From contig JAFPUF010000120.1 of NCBI GenBank assembly GCA_017395545.1, positions 1 through 43,759 on the forward strand: a stretch of 43,759 nucleotides of DNA. The letters are read 5' to 3'. This DNA comes from Treponema sp. Its GTDB lineage: Bacteria; Spirochaetota; Spirochaetia; Treponematales; Treponemataceae. Positions 18,125 to 26,242 of this stretch are shown piece after piece; the stretch's first letter is position 1, and each line of letters opens with the position of its first letter. Under the pieces are notes generated by a model. The model had not been told where the DNA came from. It was given only the letters and a program-made list of their open reading frames with translations, and ran no database searches. Made by a program: the position numbers and the translations under genes.

Positions 18125-18721
18125 CGCTCTGAATTCTTCAAGATTTTCGCACTTTAATTCTTCTGCGATTTTAAATTCTTCTTCGGATTTTTCGTTTTCG
18201 CCAAGTTTTGCAAGTGCAACTCCAAGGTTTGCGTGGATAACTGCGATTTTGGGCTCGAATTCTGCAGCCTTTTTGAGATTGTCGGCTGCTTTTTCATAAT
18301 CTTTTTTACCAAGGAACAGCGCACCAAGACTTGCATAAGCCTCGCCCTTTTTGGGGTTCAGTTCGACAGCCCTTTCATAAGCCTTTACGGCCTTTTCATC
18401 CTGTTTTAAAAGATGCCAGGTCATTCCGAGTGAGACAAAATTCCGGTAATCAGGGCGCTCTTCGCAGAGTTTTTCCTGATAGATTACGGCATTTTCGTAG
18501 TCATCCTGCTGCAGGTAAAGACTTGTGATGAAATTGTAGAGAAGGTCTTTTGAATAGTTTGATTCTTCGGAAAGAGCTTCGTTAAAAAGTCTGAGAGCTT
18601 CTTCATAATTCTGTGCCTGATAGGCCTTCATCGCCCGTCCGACAGTTAAATCTCCCGGTTTAGAGCATGAGAAAAACAGAATAGACAGAAAAAAGGCAAA
18701 AAGAAGGTAAAATTTTTTCAT
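18110..18721 (-). CDS. TPR-repeat lipoprotein
   Basis: This 203-residue lipoprotein has a signal ending in LFFSC (Cys at about 19) and about five tetratricopeptide repeats, seen in AMKAYQAQNYEEALRLFNEAL, AVKAYERAVELNP, YASLGALFLGKKDYEKAADNLKKA and ANLGVALAKLGENEKSEEEFK. TPRs bind other proteins; the partner is unknown. The frame is open 40 codons further upstream, but that part runs toward the uxaA terminator and lacks a signal, so ATG 18721 is taken. Only a weak AGAG Shine-Dalgarno is seen. The end overlaps the peptidase gene antiparallel. Confidence 0.82.
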   Translation of the reverse strand: MKKFYLLFAFFLSILFFSCSKPGDLTVGRAMKAYQAQNYEEALRLFNEALSEESNYSKDLLYNFITSLYLQQDDYENAVIYQEKLCEERPDYRNFVSLGMTWHLLKQDEKAVKAYERAVELNPKKGEAYASLGALFLGKKDYEKAADNLKKAAEFEPKIAVIHANLGVALAKLGENEKSEEEFKIAEELKCENLEEFRALAAD

Positions 18722-18824
18722 AGTAATGCTCTGCAAGTTTAACACAATGACTGAATAAAATACAGACTTAAACTCAGACCGAAAACCAGTGAAGTCAGCA
18801 AAAATTGACCCCCAAACACAAAAA

Positions 18825-18854
18825 CGCCGGCTCCCCCACAAAGGAAAGCCGGCG
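18825..18854 (-). terminator. Intrinsic terminator of uxaA
   Basis: Perfect 8-bp arms CGCCGGCT (18825-18832) and AGCCGGCG (18847-18854) with a 14-base loop. On the minus strand the stem is followed by a GTTTTTGTG tract. It lies 33 bases past the uxaA stop. Confidence 0.82.
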
Positions 18855-18886
18855 ATGTTTTATCGATGGTTGAGCGCAGTCGAAAA

Positions 18887-20455
18887 CTACAGTGTAACTC
18901 CGTCCTTGAAAATCGCAATCTCACGGTAGCCGTTCTTTTCGTTCTTTGTGACGGCTCTTCCGCTTACGATGTCGATAATCATCTGGAGCAGGCGGTCTCG
19001 TACTTTGTCGCTCGGCTCGTCGAGAAGATCTGCCGCATCAAAGTCGATCCATCCGTGCTTGTTTTTTGCGAGCGGGTGGTTTGTAGCGATTTTTACTGTT
19101 GGAACTGGAGCTCCGAGCGGTGTTCCTCGTCCTGTTGAGAAGAGGATGATGTTTGCTCCGGCAGCTGTCATGTCTGTTGTTGAAACGATGTCGTTGCCCG
19201 GACCTTCAAGCAGGGTAAGTCCTGTAACATTCTGTGGGAGTCGCTCGCCGTACTTCAAGACGCCTGTGACAGGAGCCTTTCCGCCCTTCTGGACACAGCC
19301 CAAAGATTTGTCTTCGAGAGTTGTGATTCCGCCGGCTTTGTTTCCCGGTGAAGGGTTCTCATAGCAGACCTGATTGTGTCGTGCGTAGTAGCCTTTGAAT
19401 CCGTTGATAAGGTTTACGGTTTTGTCGAATCTTTCTTTGTCAACGCAGCGGTTCATAAGCATCTGCTCTGCACCGAACATCTCAGGAACTTCAGTGAGCA
19501 TTACGCGTCCGCCCATTCCTGTCATTGCGTCACAGATTCTACCAATCAATGCGTTTGCTGTGATTCCGCTCATTCCGTCTGAGCCGCCGCACTTCATACC
19601 GAGTACGATATCTGTGAGCGGAGCTTCTTCACGACGGAATTTTCCTGCATATTCAGCAAGTTCGGTGAGAAGTTTTTTGCCTTCTTCAAGCTCATCTTCG
19701 CACTGCTGGGTTGTCATGAATTTTACGCGGTTTTCATCTACTTCACCGAGGAATTCCTTGAAATACGGAATGTTGTTCTCTTCACAGCCGAGTGAAACAA
19801 CGAGAACTCCGCCTGCATTCGGATGATGAACCAAATCAGCAAGGATTTTTGCAGTTGTCTCTTTGTCTCCGCCCATCTGAGAGCATCCGTAAGGATGTGT
19901 CCATGTGAAGAATCCTTCGAGACCGCCCTTTTCGCTTGGTTTTGGCTCTCCGCCGCAGAATTTGGCATTTGCCCACATTGCGAGGTTTTCTGAAATTTTG
20001 TTTACGCATCCAACGAGTGGAATAATCCAGACTTCGTTTCGGCTACCGACCCGACCGTCTGCACGCTTGTAAACATTGACTGTTGGAACATTTGCACGAA
20101 GTTTCTCCGTGTCCTTGTACCATGCGTCATAAGCGGCCTTTGCTTTTGCCTCATCGTAAGTGTATTCAAGCTCGCCAGAAAGAAGTGTGTGAATGTTGTG
20201 TGTGTGAACATGCTTTCCGACGGCAATATCTTCTGTAGCTGAACCGATTGGATAACCATATTTGATTACCGGCTCGCCTTTTTTGATTTCTTTGATTGCG
20301 AATTTGTGACCCGCAGTAATATCTTCCTGAAGAGTGACAGTTACTTCAGGAACATCGTCCATTGCCTCAAGTGTGACCTGAGTACCTTTTGAAAGCGGTT
20401 CGAGCGCAACTGCTACGACATCCGCCTGATTGATTCTGATGGCGATTTTGCTCAT
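18887..20455 (-). CDS. uxaA: Altronate dehydratase
   Basis: UxaA converts D-altronate to 2-keto-3-deoxygluconate in galacturonate (pectin) breakdown. The 522 residues hold an N-terminal SAF domain (about 1-95, with VGKHVHTHNIH) and the catalytic UxaA domain. VPTVNVYKRADGRVGSRNEVWIIPLVGCVNKIS, SLGCEENN and KCGGSDGMSGITANALIG, with their conserved cysteines, are family signatures. An AGAGG Shine-Dalgarno lies about 6 bases before the ATG. It stands alone here: uxaB, uxaC, kdgK and transporters are absent. It is transcribed divergently from the PyrK-PyrD fusion. The related D-galactarate dehydratase is less likely given the full SAF-UxaA layout. Confidence 0.9.
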   Translation of the reverse strand: MSKIAIRINQADVVAVALEPLSKGTQVTLEAMDDVPEVTVTLQEDITAGHKFAIKEIKKGEPVIKYGYPIGSATEDIAVGKHVHTHNIHTLLSGELEYTYDEAKAKAAYDAWYKDTEKLRANVPTVNVYKRADGRVGSRNEVWIIPLVGCVNKISENLAMWANAKFCGGEPKPSEKGGLEGFFTWTHPYGCSQMGGDKETTAKILADLVHHPNAGGVLVVSLGCEENNIPYFKEFLGEVDENRVKFMTTQQCEDELEEGKKLLTELAEYAGKFRREEAPLTDIVLGMKCGGSDGMSGITANALIGRICDAMTGMGGRVMLTEVPEMFGAEQMLMNRCVDKERFDKTVNLINGFKGYYARHNQVCYENPSPGNKAGGITTLEDKSLGCVQKGGKAPVTGVLKYGERLPQNVTGLTLLEGPGNDIVSTTDMTAAGANIILFSTGRGTPLGAPVPTVKIATNHPLAKNKHGWIDFDAADLLDEPSDKVRDRLLQMIIDIVSGRAVTKNEKNGYREIAIFKDGVTL

Positions 20456-20493
20456 TAGATACCTCTAATCTATAGAAAAAAAATTTGAATCAT

Positions 20494-20499
20494 TATACT
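20494..20499 (+). promoter_or_regulatory. -10 element of the PyrK-PyrD gene
   Basis: TATACT at 20494-20499 predicts a start near 20506 and a 14-base leader that includes AGGA 9 bases before ATG 20520. No good -35 is seen. Confidence 0.4.
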
Positions 20500-20519
20500 A
20501 TGAATCAGGATTATTGTAT

Positions 20520-22352
20520 ATGGAAAAAATAACTGATTGTAAAGGCGAGCCATTGCCGGTTTTTGGAAAAGGTGTTGTGCTTCATTGCGATGTTGAGAAT
20601 GGAGCGTTTCCATTTGCAAGTGTCTGGAACCTCAAGGTTCTGATGCTTGCAGAACTTTCTGCAGGATCAACCGAAATCCCAGTACCTGCTGCGGGGCAGT
20701 TTTATCTTCTCCGTTCTTCAAAATCAGGTGTTCTTCTCGGACGCCCTATCAGTGTTTATATGGCCCGCCGTGCAGCTCATGCGGCCTATCTCGAATTTCT
20801 TATTCTTAAAAAAGGTAAGGGTACTGAAGAACTCTGTTATCTTGAAAAAAATGATGAAATTGAACTGATTGGTCCTCTTGGAAATTCATTTCCTATGCCA
20901 GGCCCAAAAGATAAAGTCTGTATTGTCGGCGGCGGAATCGGAATTGCTCCAGTAGCGGGCTTTGCCACAAATCTTCCTGAAGAATCCTATGATTTCTACG
21001 CAAGTTTTAAAAGCGGTTCATACGGACTCGAGTATATCAAACCGAAAAATCTTACGATTACAACCGATGACGGTTCGGCCGGCATTCAGGGAATGCTGCC
21101 TGCAGCCCTTACTGCCGAAACCCTCAAAAAAAACAAATATTCTGTAGTTTATGCCTGCGGACCAATCCCGATGCTCGCATATCTGCAGAAAATCTGTGCC
21201 GAAGCGGGTGTAAAATCTTATCTCAGCATGGAAAACCGCATGGCCTGTGGCGTTGGCGCATGTCTCGGCTGTACGATTACGACAACCGAAGGAAACAAAC
21301 GCTGCTGTAAAGACGGTCCTGTTTTCAAGGGCGAAATCTTGCAGTTTGAGCCTCCGAAGAATAAGCCGGTTTACGGAACTTCAAAGACTGTCGAAGACGG
21401 AAAAATTTCGGTAATCAGCGATTTTACGCCTGACCTGTCTGTCGAAGTTGCAGGCGTTCATTTTGAAAATCCGGTTATCGCTGCGAGCGGTACTTTTGGT
21501 TACGGTTCCGAATATTCCAGCGTCTTCGATGTGAACCTTCTCGGAGGAATCTGCTCAAAGGGCCTTACATTGCAGGCTCGTCCCGGAAACACAGGTGTTC
21601 GTCTTGTCGAAACTCCGTCAGGCTTGATTAATTCAATCGGCCTTGAAAATCCTGGAATTGAGCATTTTATTGAGCATGAGCTTCCTTCGATGCTTTCCTT
21701 AAAGCCTGTCACAATTGCAAACCTTTCAGGCTCTTCCCTCGAAACTTATGTAGAGGGGGCAAAACTTCTCGATAAAACAGATGTCCCGATGATTGAACTT
21801 AATATCAGCTGCCCGAACGTAAAGGCCGGCGGAATGAGCTTCGGAATGGAACCGGAATCGGCTGCCAGCGTCACTAAGGCTGTTCGCGAAGTCACTAAAA
21901 AGCCGCTTATGGTAAAACTTACTCCGAATGCTCCTGATTTAATTGGAATTGCGATGGCTGTCCGTGAGGCGGGAGCAGACGCACTGAGCCTTGTGAACAC
22001 TTTCCAGGCGCTTTCAATTGACCTTAACACCGGCCGCCCTGTTTTTGACAATGTCCGGGCCGGATTTTCGGGACCGGCCGTAAAGCCGATTGCACTCCGC
22101 ATGGTTTACGATGTCGTTCAGGCGATGAATAAACTTCCGGAAGGGGAGAGAATTCCTGTTGTAGGACTCGGTGGAATTTCGTGCTGGCAGGATGCCGTCG
22201 AATTTTTGATGGCGGGAGCGGCCGCAGTTCAGGTGGGAACGGCAACATTCTCAAATCCTCTCGCAATGAAAGAAATAATTTCAGGTCTTTGCGAATATAT
22301 GAAATCAAAAGGATTCAAGAAGATTTCAGAATTCCGTGGTATCGCACAATAA
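20520..22352 (+). CDS. pyrKD: PyrK-PyrD fusion dihydroorotate dehydrogenase
   Basis: This 610-residue protein joins the two subunits of the type 1B, NAD-linked dihydroorotate dehydrogenase, which oxidises dihydroorotate to orotate in pyrimidine synthesis. Residues 1-275 are PyrK: an FAD/NAD reductase with VGGGIGIAPV, and four [2Fe-2S] cysteines at 243, 248, 251 and 263 with the spacing known for PyrK. Residues about 302-610 are PyrD: ASGTFGYG, NISCPN with the catalytic Cys431, PLMVKLTPNAPD, and the FMN phosphate site GLGGISCWQDAVEFLMAGAAAVQVGTA. In most bacteria these are separate genes. The start is ATG 20520, with AGGA upstream; an in-frame TTG two codons earlier is less likely. No other pyr gene is nearby. 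Confidence 0.93.
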   Translation: MEKITDCKGEPLPVFGKGVVLHCDVENGAFPFASVWNLKVLMLAELSAGSTEIPVPAAGQFYLLRSSKSGVLLGRPISVYMARRAAHAAYLEFLILKKGKGTEELCYLEKNDEIELIGPLGNSFPMPGPKDKVCIVGGGIGIAPVAGFATNLPEESYDFYASFKSGSYGLEYIKPKNLTITTDDGSAGIQGMLPAALTAETLKKNKYSVVYACGPIPMLAYLQKICAEAGVKSYLSMENRMACGVGACLGCTITTTEGNKRCCKDGPVFKGEILQFEPPKNKPVYGTSKTVEDGKISVISDFTPDLSVEVAGVHFENPVIAASGTFGYGSEYSSVFDVNLLGGICSKGLTLQARPGNTGVRLVETPSGLINSIGLENPGIEHFIEHELPSMLSLKPVTIANLSGSSLETYVEGAKLLDKTDVPMIELNISCPNVKAGGMSFGMEPESAASVTKAVREVTKKPLMVKLTPNAPDLIGIAMAVREAGADALSLVNTFQALSIDLNTGRPVFDNVRAGFSGPAVKPIALRMVYDVVQAMNKLPEGERIPVVGLGGISCWQDAVEFLMAGAAAVQVGTATFSNPLAMKEIISGLCEYMKSKGFKKISEFRGIAQ

Positions 22353-22358
22353 AAAAAT

Positions 22359-22377
22359 CCCCCGCATTATGCGGGGG
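22359..22377 (-). terminator. GC-rich hairpin terminator, esterase / pyrKD
   Basis: CCCCCGC (22359-22365) and GCGGGGG (22371-22377) flank a 5-base loop between convergent genes. On the minus strand the stem is followed by ATTTTTTTATT, a good terminator for the esterase. On the plus strand the T-rich tract starts only several bases later, so termination there may be weaker. Confidence 0.85.
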
Positions 22378-22390
22378 CACGCCCTTATTT

Positions 22391-23965
22391 TTATTTCAAA
22401 GAAATGTTTGAGAACTCGACATATGCGTTTCGGACTGCGAACAATCCGACGTAGATGTTCTTTGCGTCTACTGATGTAAGTTCTGCTTCGTAAGTAGCGC
22501 TGTCTTTTCCGTATTTAACAGTGTAGACATTGCCGTTTTTAGAGAGTGAAAGGTCAACAACCTGGTCTTTTGCAGGAGCCGGCTGACCGGCATTCTTTGT
22601 TTCTTTGAGGGTTCCGTTCAGACGCTGCCAGCTTGAGTTGTATTCTGCGCCAGTTGCGATTTTGAGAGGACCTGCAGCAACATAGTCAGAGTTGATTTTG
22701 TCGAATTTGTCGATGTAGACATCGTCGCGTGCCATGAGACCGAAAGAAACCTGGTTGTTGTTTCCGAAGTTGAGGATTTTTACTTTTGCAGTAAGAGTGA
22801 AATCTTTGTCTGCAGGGAGTTTCTGGAAGTAGAAGATGATTCCGTCAGAAGCAGAAGCGATTTTTCCCTGTGAAGAAGAACCGTCTTTTGAGCCTGCCCA
22901 CATCTGAACTGCGCCGCCTTTCTCTTCGATTCCGTATTTTTCAGGGTCAGCGATTTTTTCTGCTCCGCCGCAGTCTCCGAAGACTGTTCCGTACCATGGA
23001 GCTGTTGTCTGATGAACAGCGCTTGCATCTTCTGCTGGGATGAATTCTGAGTATTTCGGAATTACGTAGTCAAGGTTTTTAGCGAAAGGAAGAAGTTCTT
23101 CGGTTGGGGCAGCTGCCTTTTTGTTGACGAGTTTTGCAAATTTTTTGTTTCCTGCGCTTACAGCCTGAATTACATCGTAAGCGATGACAGAAGCTCCGTA
23201 ACCGTTCAGGTGAGTGTTGTCAACTGAAGCTGGTTTGTGTGTGAGCTGTGCGTGGAATTTTGCTGTTTCTTCGTCACCTGCTTTTTCGTAGCGCTCTTTT
23301 GTGATTGCTGTGAGGTCAACGACGAGAACACCAGTTTCTTTTCCTAAATCACGGATTGCCTGAGCGTAGTCTCCGCCCGGGAAACCTTCGACATCTTTTG
23401 TGACGTGTACATATGAGCCTTCGTAAGCCTTTCCTGGTGCTCGGCGAACGATTGGTGTACAGAGAATTGGAGTTGCTTTTTTGTCGAGAGCGAGCTTGAT
23501 GTAGTTTTCGTAGAGGCTGTTTTTGAACGAGCCTGCTTCTTCTTTTGAGCCGTTAGGATTTGTGTAGCGTGATTCCTCGGCTTTTTCGTCATTGTGGCCG
23601 AAACCGATGATGAGGTAGTCACCTTTTTTGATGCTGTTTTTGAGGGCTGTGTAGTTTTTCTCAGTCAAAAATGATTTTGATGAGCGGCCTGACATTGCGA
23701 GGTTGATTACTTCGATTTTTTTAGGAAGAAGATAGTCCTGAAGTTTTGTGCCGTAGCCGTAGCGCGGATAGAAGTAGGTGTCGCTGAATGAGCTGAGGGT
23801 TGAGTCACCGACGACATACAGTTTTGTGCCTTTGGTATTTGCAATTGTTTCGACAGCTTCGACTTTTTCAACTTTTTCGTTGTTTGCGATAGCGTCTTCA
23901 AGTGCAAAGGCGTTGAATGAAAGGCAAGTCAGGAGAGCGAGACTTGCAGCAAGAATTTTTTTCAT
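22391..23965 (-). CDS. Secreted rhamnogalacturonan-type acetylesterase
   Basis: This 524-residue exported SGNH hydrolase resembles rhamnogalacturonan acetylesterases of family CE12 (YesT/RhgT-like). It has a signal peptide (about 1-22). Block I GDST places the nucleophile at Ser55; NLAMSGRSS gives the oxyanion Gly93; GFGHND gives Asn125; DNTHLN gives the Asp249/His252 pair. All catalytic blocks are intact. The enzyme should remove acetyl groups from pectin side chains in the periplasm or outside the cell. About 230 C-terminal residues form a beta-rich domain I cannot name, perhaps carbohydrate-binding. Shine-Dalgarno AAGGAG lies 6 bases before the ATG and a TATAAT lies at 23999-23994. It fits functionally with uxaA. 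Confidence 0.85.
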   Translation of the reverse strand: MKKILAASLALLTCLSFNAFALEDAIANNEKVEKVEAVETIANTKGTKLYVVGDSTLSSFSDTYFYPRYGYGTKLQDYLLPKKIEVINLAMSGRSSKSFLTEKNYTALKNSIKKGDYLIIGFGHNDEKAEESRYTNPNGSKEEAGSFKNSLYENYIKLALDKKATPILCTPIVRRAPGKAYEGSYVHVTKDVEGFPGGDYAQAIRDLGKETGVLVVDLTAITKERYEKAGDEETAKFHAQLTHKPASVDNTHLNGYGASVIAYDVIQAVSAGNKKFAKLVNKKAAAPTEELLPFAKNLDYVIPKYSEFIPAEDASAVHQTTAPWYGTVFGDCGGAEKIADPEKYGIEEKGGAVQMWAGSKDGSSSQGKIASASDGIIFYFQKLPADKDFTLTAKVKILNFGNNNQVSFGLMARDDVYIDKFDKINSDYVAAGPLKIATGAEYNSSWQRLNGTLKETKNAGQPAPAKDQVVDLSLSKNGNVYTVKYGKDSATYEAELTSVDAKNIYVGLFAVRNAYVEFSNISLK

Positions 23966-23993
23966 AGAAAACTCCTTTTAAAAATATGCAGAA

Positions 23994-23999
23994 ATTATA
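23994..23999 (-). promoter_or_regulatory. -10 element of the esterase gene
   Basis: A perfect TATAAT on the minus strand predicts a start near 23987 and a 22-base leader that contains AAAGGAG. It contrasts with the leaderless promoters elsewhere in the window. The -35 is poor, which may mean activator dependence. Confidence 0.5.
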
Positions 24000-24056
24000 T
24001 ACTATAAGTTTCAAAAATTAAAGTGTGAAAAGATTTATTTTCAGATGAAGCACAGG

Positions 24057-25301
24057 TTAATCCTGCTTTATGATGATGCTTGCGTTGCAGCCGCCGAAAG
24101 CGAAGGAATTGCTCATGCAGCATTTGATTCCGCTGTCAGCCGGGAGGGCTGGCGTTCCGCTGTTTTTTTCTACCAGATTCAGAACAGGCATTTCTTCGTC
24201 CTGTACTCCGTCCCAGATATGAACGGGCAGAAACTGTTTTTTGATTGCATAGAAGCACACTGTAAGTTCGAGGCTTCCGGCTGCGCCAAGGGTGTGGCCG
24301 GTCATCGGTTTTGTAGAAGAGCAGGGGGGCAGTGCGTTCCCAAAAACGAGTTTAACGCCTTTTGATTCCATGCTGTCGTTGAGATGTGTGCCGGTTCCGT
24401 GGAGATTTATATAGCCGATTGCGCTTGACGTCAGGTTTGCGTCTGAAAGGGCGGCTTTCATCGCCTGTTCTGCTCCGGTTCCGTCGGCAAGAGGGGCTGT
24501 CATGTGGCTTGCATCGCTTGATTCACCTGTTCCCGCAAGAATTATGCCTGTTTCGTCAAAGTCATCTTTTGAAAGCAGGAAAACTGCTGCTCCTTCACCG
24601 AGATTTATTCCCGAGCGGTTTTTTGAAAATGGATTTGTCATTTCGTGATCGACGGCCTCAAGACTGTCAAAACCAAGTAGAACCGTATCACTTGCGATGT
24701 CGACGCCCCCGGCAATCACTGCATCGCATAATCCTGCGCGTATCAGTTCCTTTGCCTTGATGACTGCGCTTGCACTTGAAGAACAGGCCGTAGAAAAAGC
24801 GAGACAGATTCCTTCAGTTCCGAATTTTTTTGCCGTAAAAGTTGCGGGGTAGTCTGCTCCCTGAATCTTTAAGTCGTAGTTTTCGGGGAAATTTCCGTCT
24901 TCTGAATTTGCTGCGGATGCGAAAAATTCTCTGTGGCCTTTTAATGAAAGTTCCGTTCCGTTATCGCAGGAGCCGATGCATACTCCGACTCGGGATTTCC
25001 CGTATTTTGAGACTGCTTTCTGGACTGTTTTTTCGATAGAATTGAGTGCAAAATCGAGAATCTGAAGAACCCGCATGTCAAATTTGTCATTTGTCGGCCT
25101 GAGTTTTGAATCTTCAATTTTTCCGGCATAAAAAGATTTTGAATTCTCTTCGGAAATGGACGGTTCTGTTTTTTTTATTCCTGATCTGTTTCCAGTGCTA
25201 AGATTCTGGACAAATTCTTCTGGATTCTGGGAATCACCTGCGGCACAAATAAAACCTGGATTTGAAAGATAGATTTTTTCGGTAGAATTCTGACTTTGCA
25301 T
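24057..25301 (-). CDS. Beta-ketoacyl-ACP synthase, FabF-like
   Basis: This 414-residue condensing enzyme joins malonyl-ACP to an acyl chain. The thiolase-fold triad is complete: Cys173 in STACSSS, His301 in HGTGTHLND and His336 in KPMTGHTLGAAG. Length and layout match FabF/KAS II. It is not in a fatty acid cluster: no acpP, fabD, fabG or fabH is near. Divergence from housekeeping FabF (the opening IYLSNPGFICAAGD in place of VVVTGLG) suggests a side pathway such as a specialised lipid or polyene, but no partner genes support a choice. The ATG has no Shine-Dalgarno; the -10 ends 7 bases before it. Confidence 0.82.
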   Translation of the reverse strand: MQSQNSTEKIYLSNPGFICAAGDSQNPEEFVQNLSTGNRSGIKKTEPSISEENSKSFYAGKIEDSKLRPTNDKFDMRVLQILDFALNSIEKTVQKAVSKYGKSRVGVCIGSCDNGTELSLKGHREFFASAANSEDGNFPENYDLKIQGADYPATFTAKKFGTEGICLAFSTACSSSASAVIKAKELIRAGLCDAVIAGGVDIASDTVLLGFDSLEAVDHEMTNPFSKNRSGINLGEGAAVFLLSKDDFDETGIILAGTGESSDASHMTAPLADGTGAEQAMKAALSDANLTSSAIGYINLHGTGTHLNDSMESKGVKLVFGNALPPCSSTKPMTGHTLGAAGSLELTVCFYAIKKQFLPVHIWDGVQDEEMPVLNLVEKNSGTPALPADSGIKCCMSNSFAFGGCNASIIIKQD

Positions 25302-25307
25302 GGCTTC

Positions 25308-25336
25308 ATTCTATCGTTTTTTGTTTTTGTTGTCAC
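25308..25336 (-). promoter_or_regulatory. Promoter of the ketoacyl synthase, leaderless geometry
   Basis: On the minus strand GTGACA (25336-25331) and TAGAAT (25313-25308) are 17 bases apart. Start is predicted at 25301, the A of the ATG. The -35 occupies the same bases as the -35 of the divergent rsmE promoter. Confidence 0.6.
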
Positions 25337-25359
25337 CGCGAGTTTAGATATGATATAAT
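25330..25359 (+). promoter_or_regulatory. Promoter of rsmE
   Basis: TTGTCA (25330-25335) and TATAAT (25354-25359) are 18 bases apart. The predicted start near 25366 gives a 13-base leader with no Shine-Dalgarno before ATG 25379. The -35 shares its bases with the opposite promoter. Confidence 0.65.
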
Positions 25360-25378
25360 TCTGACAGAATTTTCCGGT

Positions 25379-26191
25379 ATGCGTCAGTATATAGCACAAA
25401 AAAATCTTGATTCTCAGGGGCTTCTCACAATAATCGGCAAGGATTACCGCTATCTGCACAATGTTCTGCGTCTTCTGGCCGGTGATATGATTTATGTCAG
25501 GCTTCCTTCCGGTGAACTGGCTCCGATGACAGTGTGCAAAATCGATGAGCCGGCAAAAAAAATCATTCTTCAGGTCTGTAATTTATCAGAAAATGGTGAA
25601 AAAGCGCTTTCCGAAGATGAAATTTTTGAAAAAGGCGAAAATCTTCCTTCTTTCCGGGGCGAAACAGAATTCTTTCTTTTTATGGCTGTTCCAAAATCTG
25701 CGAAATTTGACCAGATTGTGCGTCAGGCGACTGAATGCGGAATTTCAAGAATAATTCCTGTTCAGACGGAATTTTCACAAAAAGGAAGTGAGAAAATGAA
25801 TTTCCGTTCTGAACGTTTTGAGAGAATCATAAAAGAAGCGCGCCAGCAGAGCGGGAGTCCTGTAGACACGGTAATTTCTGAGTGTATGAATCTTAAATCT
25901 GCGTGTGAATTCTGGGAAAGCGAAATTCAGAATCTGAAAGAAGAAGAAAAACTGGCCGTCGTGCTTTATGAACGGAATGATGAGACCGTAACTGTGCGTG
26001 AGGCCTGTGAGAAAAAGCAGAATCTAAAAAAACTCGCGCTTTTCTGCGGAAGTGAGGGCGGCCTTTCTCCGGAAGAAGTAAAAAAACTGTGCGGGGCAGG
26101 CTTTAAGGCAGTTCACTTAAAAACCAATATTTTGAGATGTGAGACAGCGGCGCTCTACGGAATCTCGGCGTTACAGTCAATTCTTTTTTAA
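25379..26191 (+). CDS. rsmE: 16S rRNA m3U1498 methyltransferase
   Basis: RsmE methylates N3 of U1498 in 16S rRNA. The 270 residues have the family layout: an N-terminal PUA-like barrel (about 1-75, with HNVLRLLAGDMIYV), then a SPOUT methyltransferase with the trefoil knot. PKSAKFDQIVRQATECGISRIIPVQTEFS, RFERIIKEARQQSGS, CGSEGGLSPEE and LKTNILRCETAALYG are signatures for SAM binding and the knot. It is slightly longer than usual (about 245), with an acidic insert at about 75-95. The carboxypeptidase gene follows in the same direction with its own promoter. Confidence 0.94.
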   Translation: MRQYIAQKNLDSQGLLTIIGKDYRYLHNVLRLLAGDMIYVRLPSGELAPMTVCKIDEPAKKIILQVCNLSENGEKALSEDEIFEKGENLPSFRGETEFFLFMAVPKSAKFDQIVRQATECGISRIIPVQTEFSQKGSEKMNFRSERFERIIKEARQQSGSPVDTVISECMNLKSACEFWESEIQNLKEEEKLAVVLYERNDETVTVREACEKKQNLKKLALFCGSEGGLSPEEVKKLCGAGFKAVHLKTNILRCETAALYGISALQSILF

Positions 26192-26226
26192 AATTATTTT
26201 TACTATTAGGCATACGCGCTGTTTTC

Positions 26227-26235
26227 TGATATAAT
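26227..26235 (+). promoter_or_regulatory. Extended -10 promoter of the carboxypeptidase gene
   Basis: TGA-TATAAT (26227-26235) ends 8 bases before ATG 26243, so the mRNA is predicted to start within one base of the start codon. The -35 is weak. Confidence 0.6.
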
Positions 26236-26242
26236 TCTGCCT

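Noticed and set aside
18722-18841. 40-codon extension of the TPR lipoprotein
   Set aside because: It would place non-signal sequence before a clear lipoprotein signal and run back to the uxaA terminator.
20469-20474. TATAGA as -10 of uxaA
   Set aside because: It would put the transcript start at the end of the Shine-Dalgarno sequence and remove most of it; the true promoter is unclear.
24057-25301. Aryl polyene or polyketide cluster
   Set aside because: The ketoacyl synthase stands alone, with no carrier protein, dehydratase, ketoreductase or acyltransferase genes around it.
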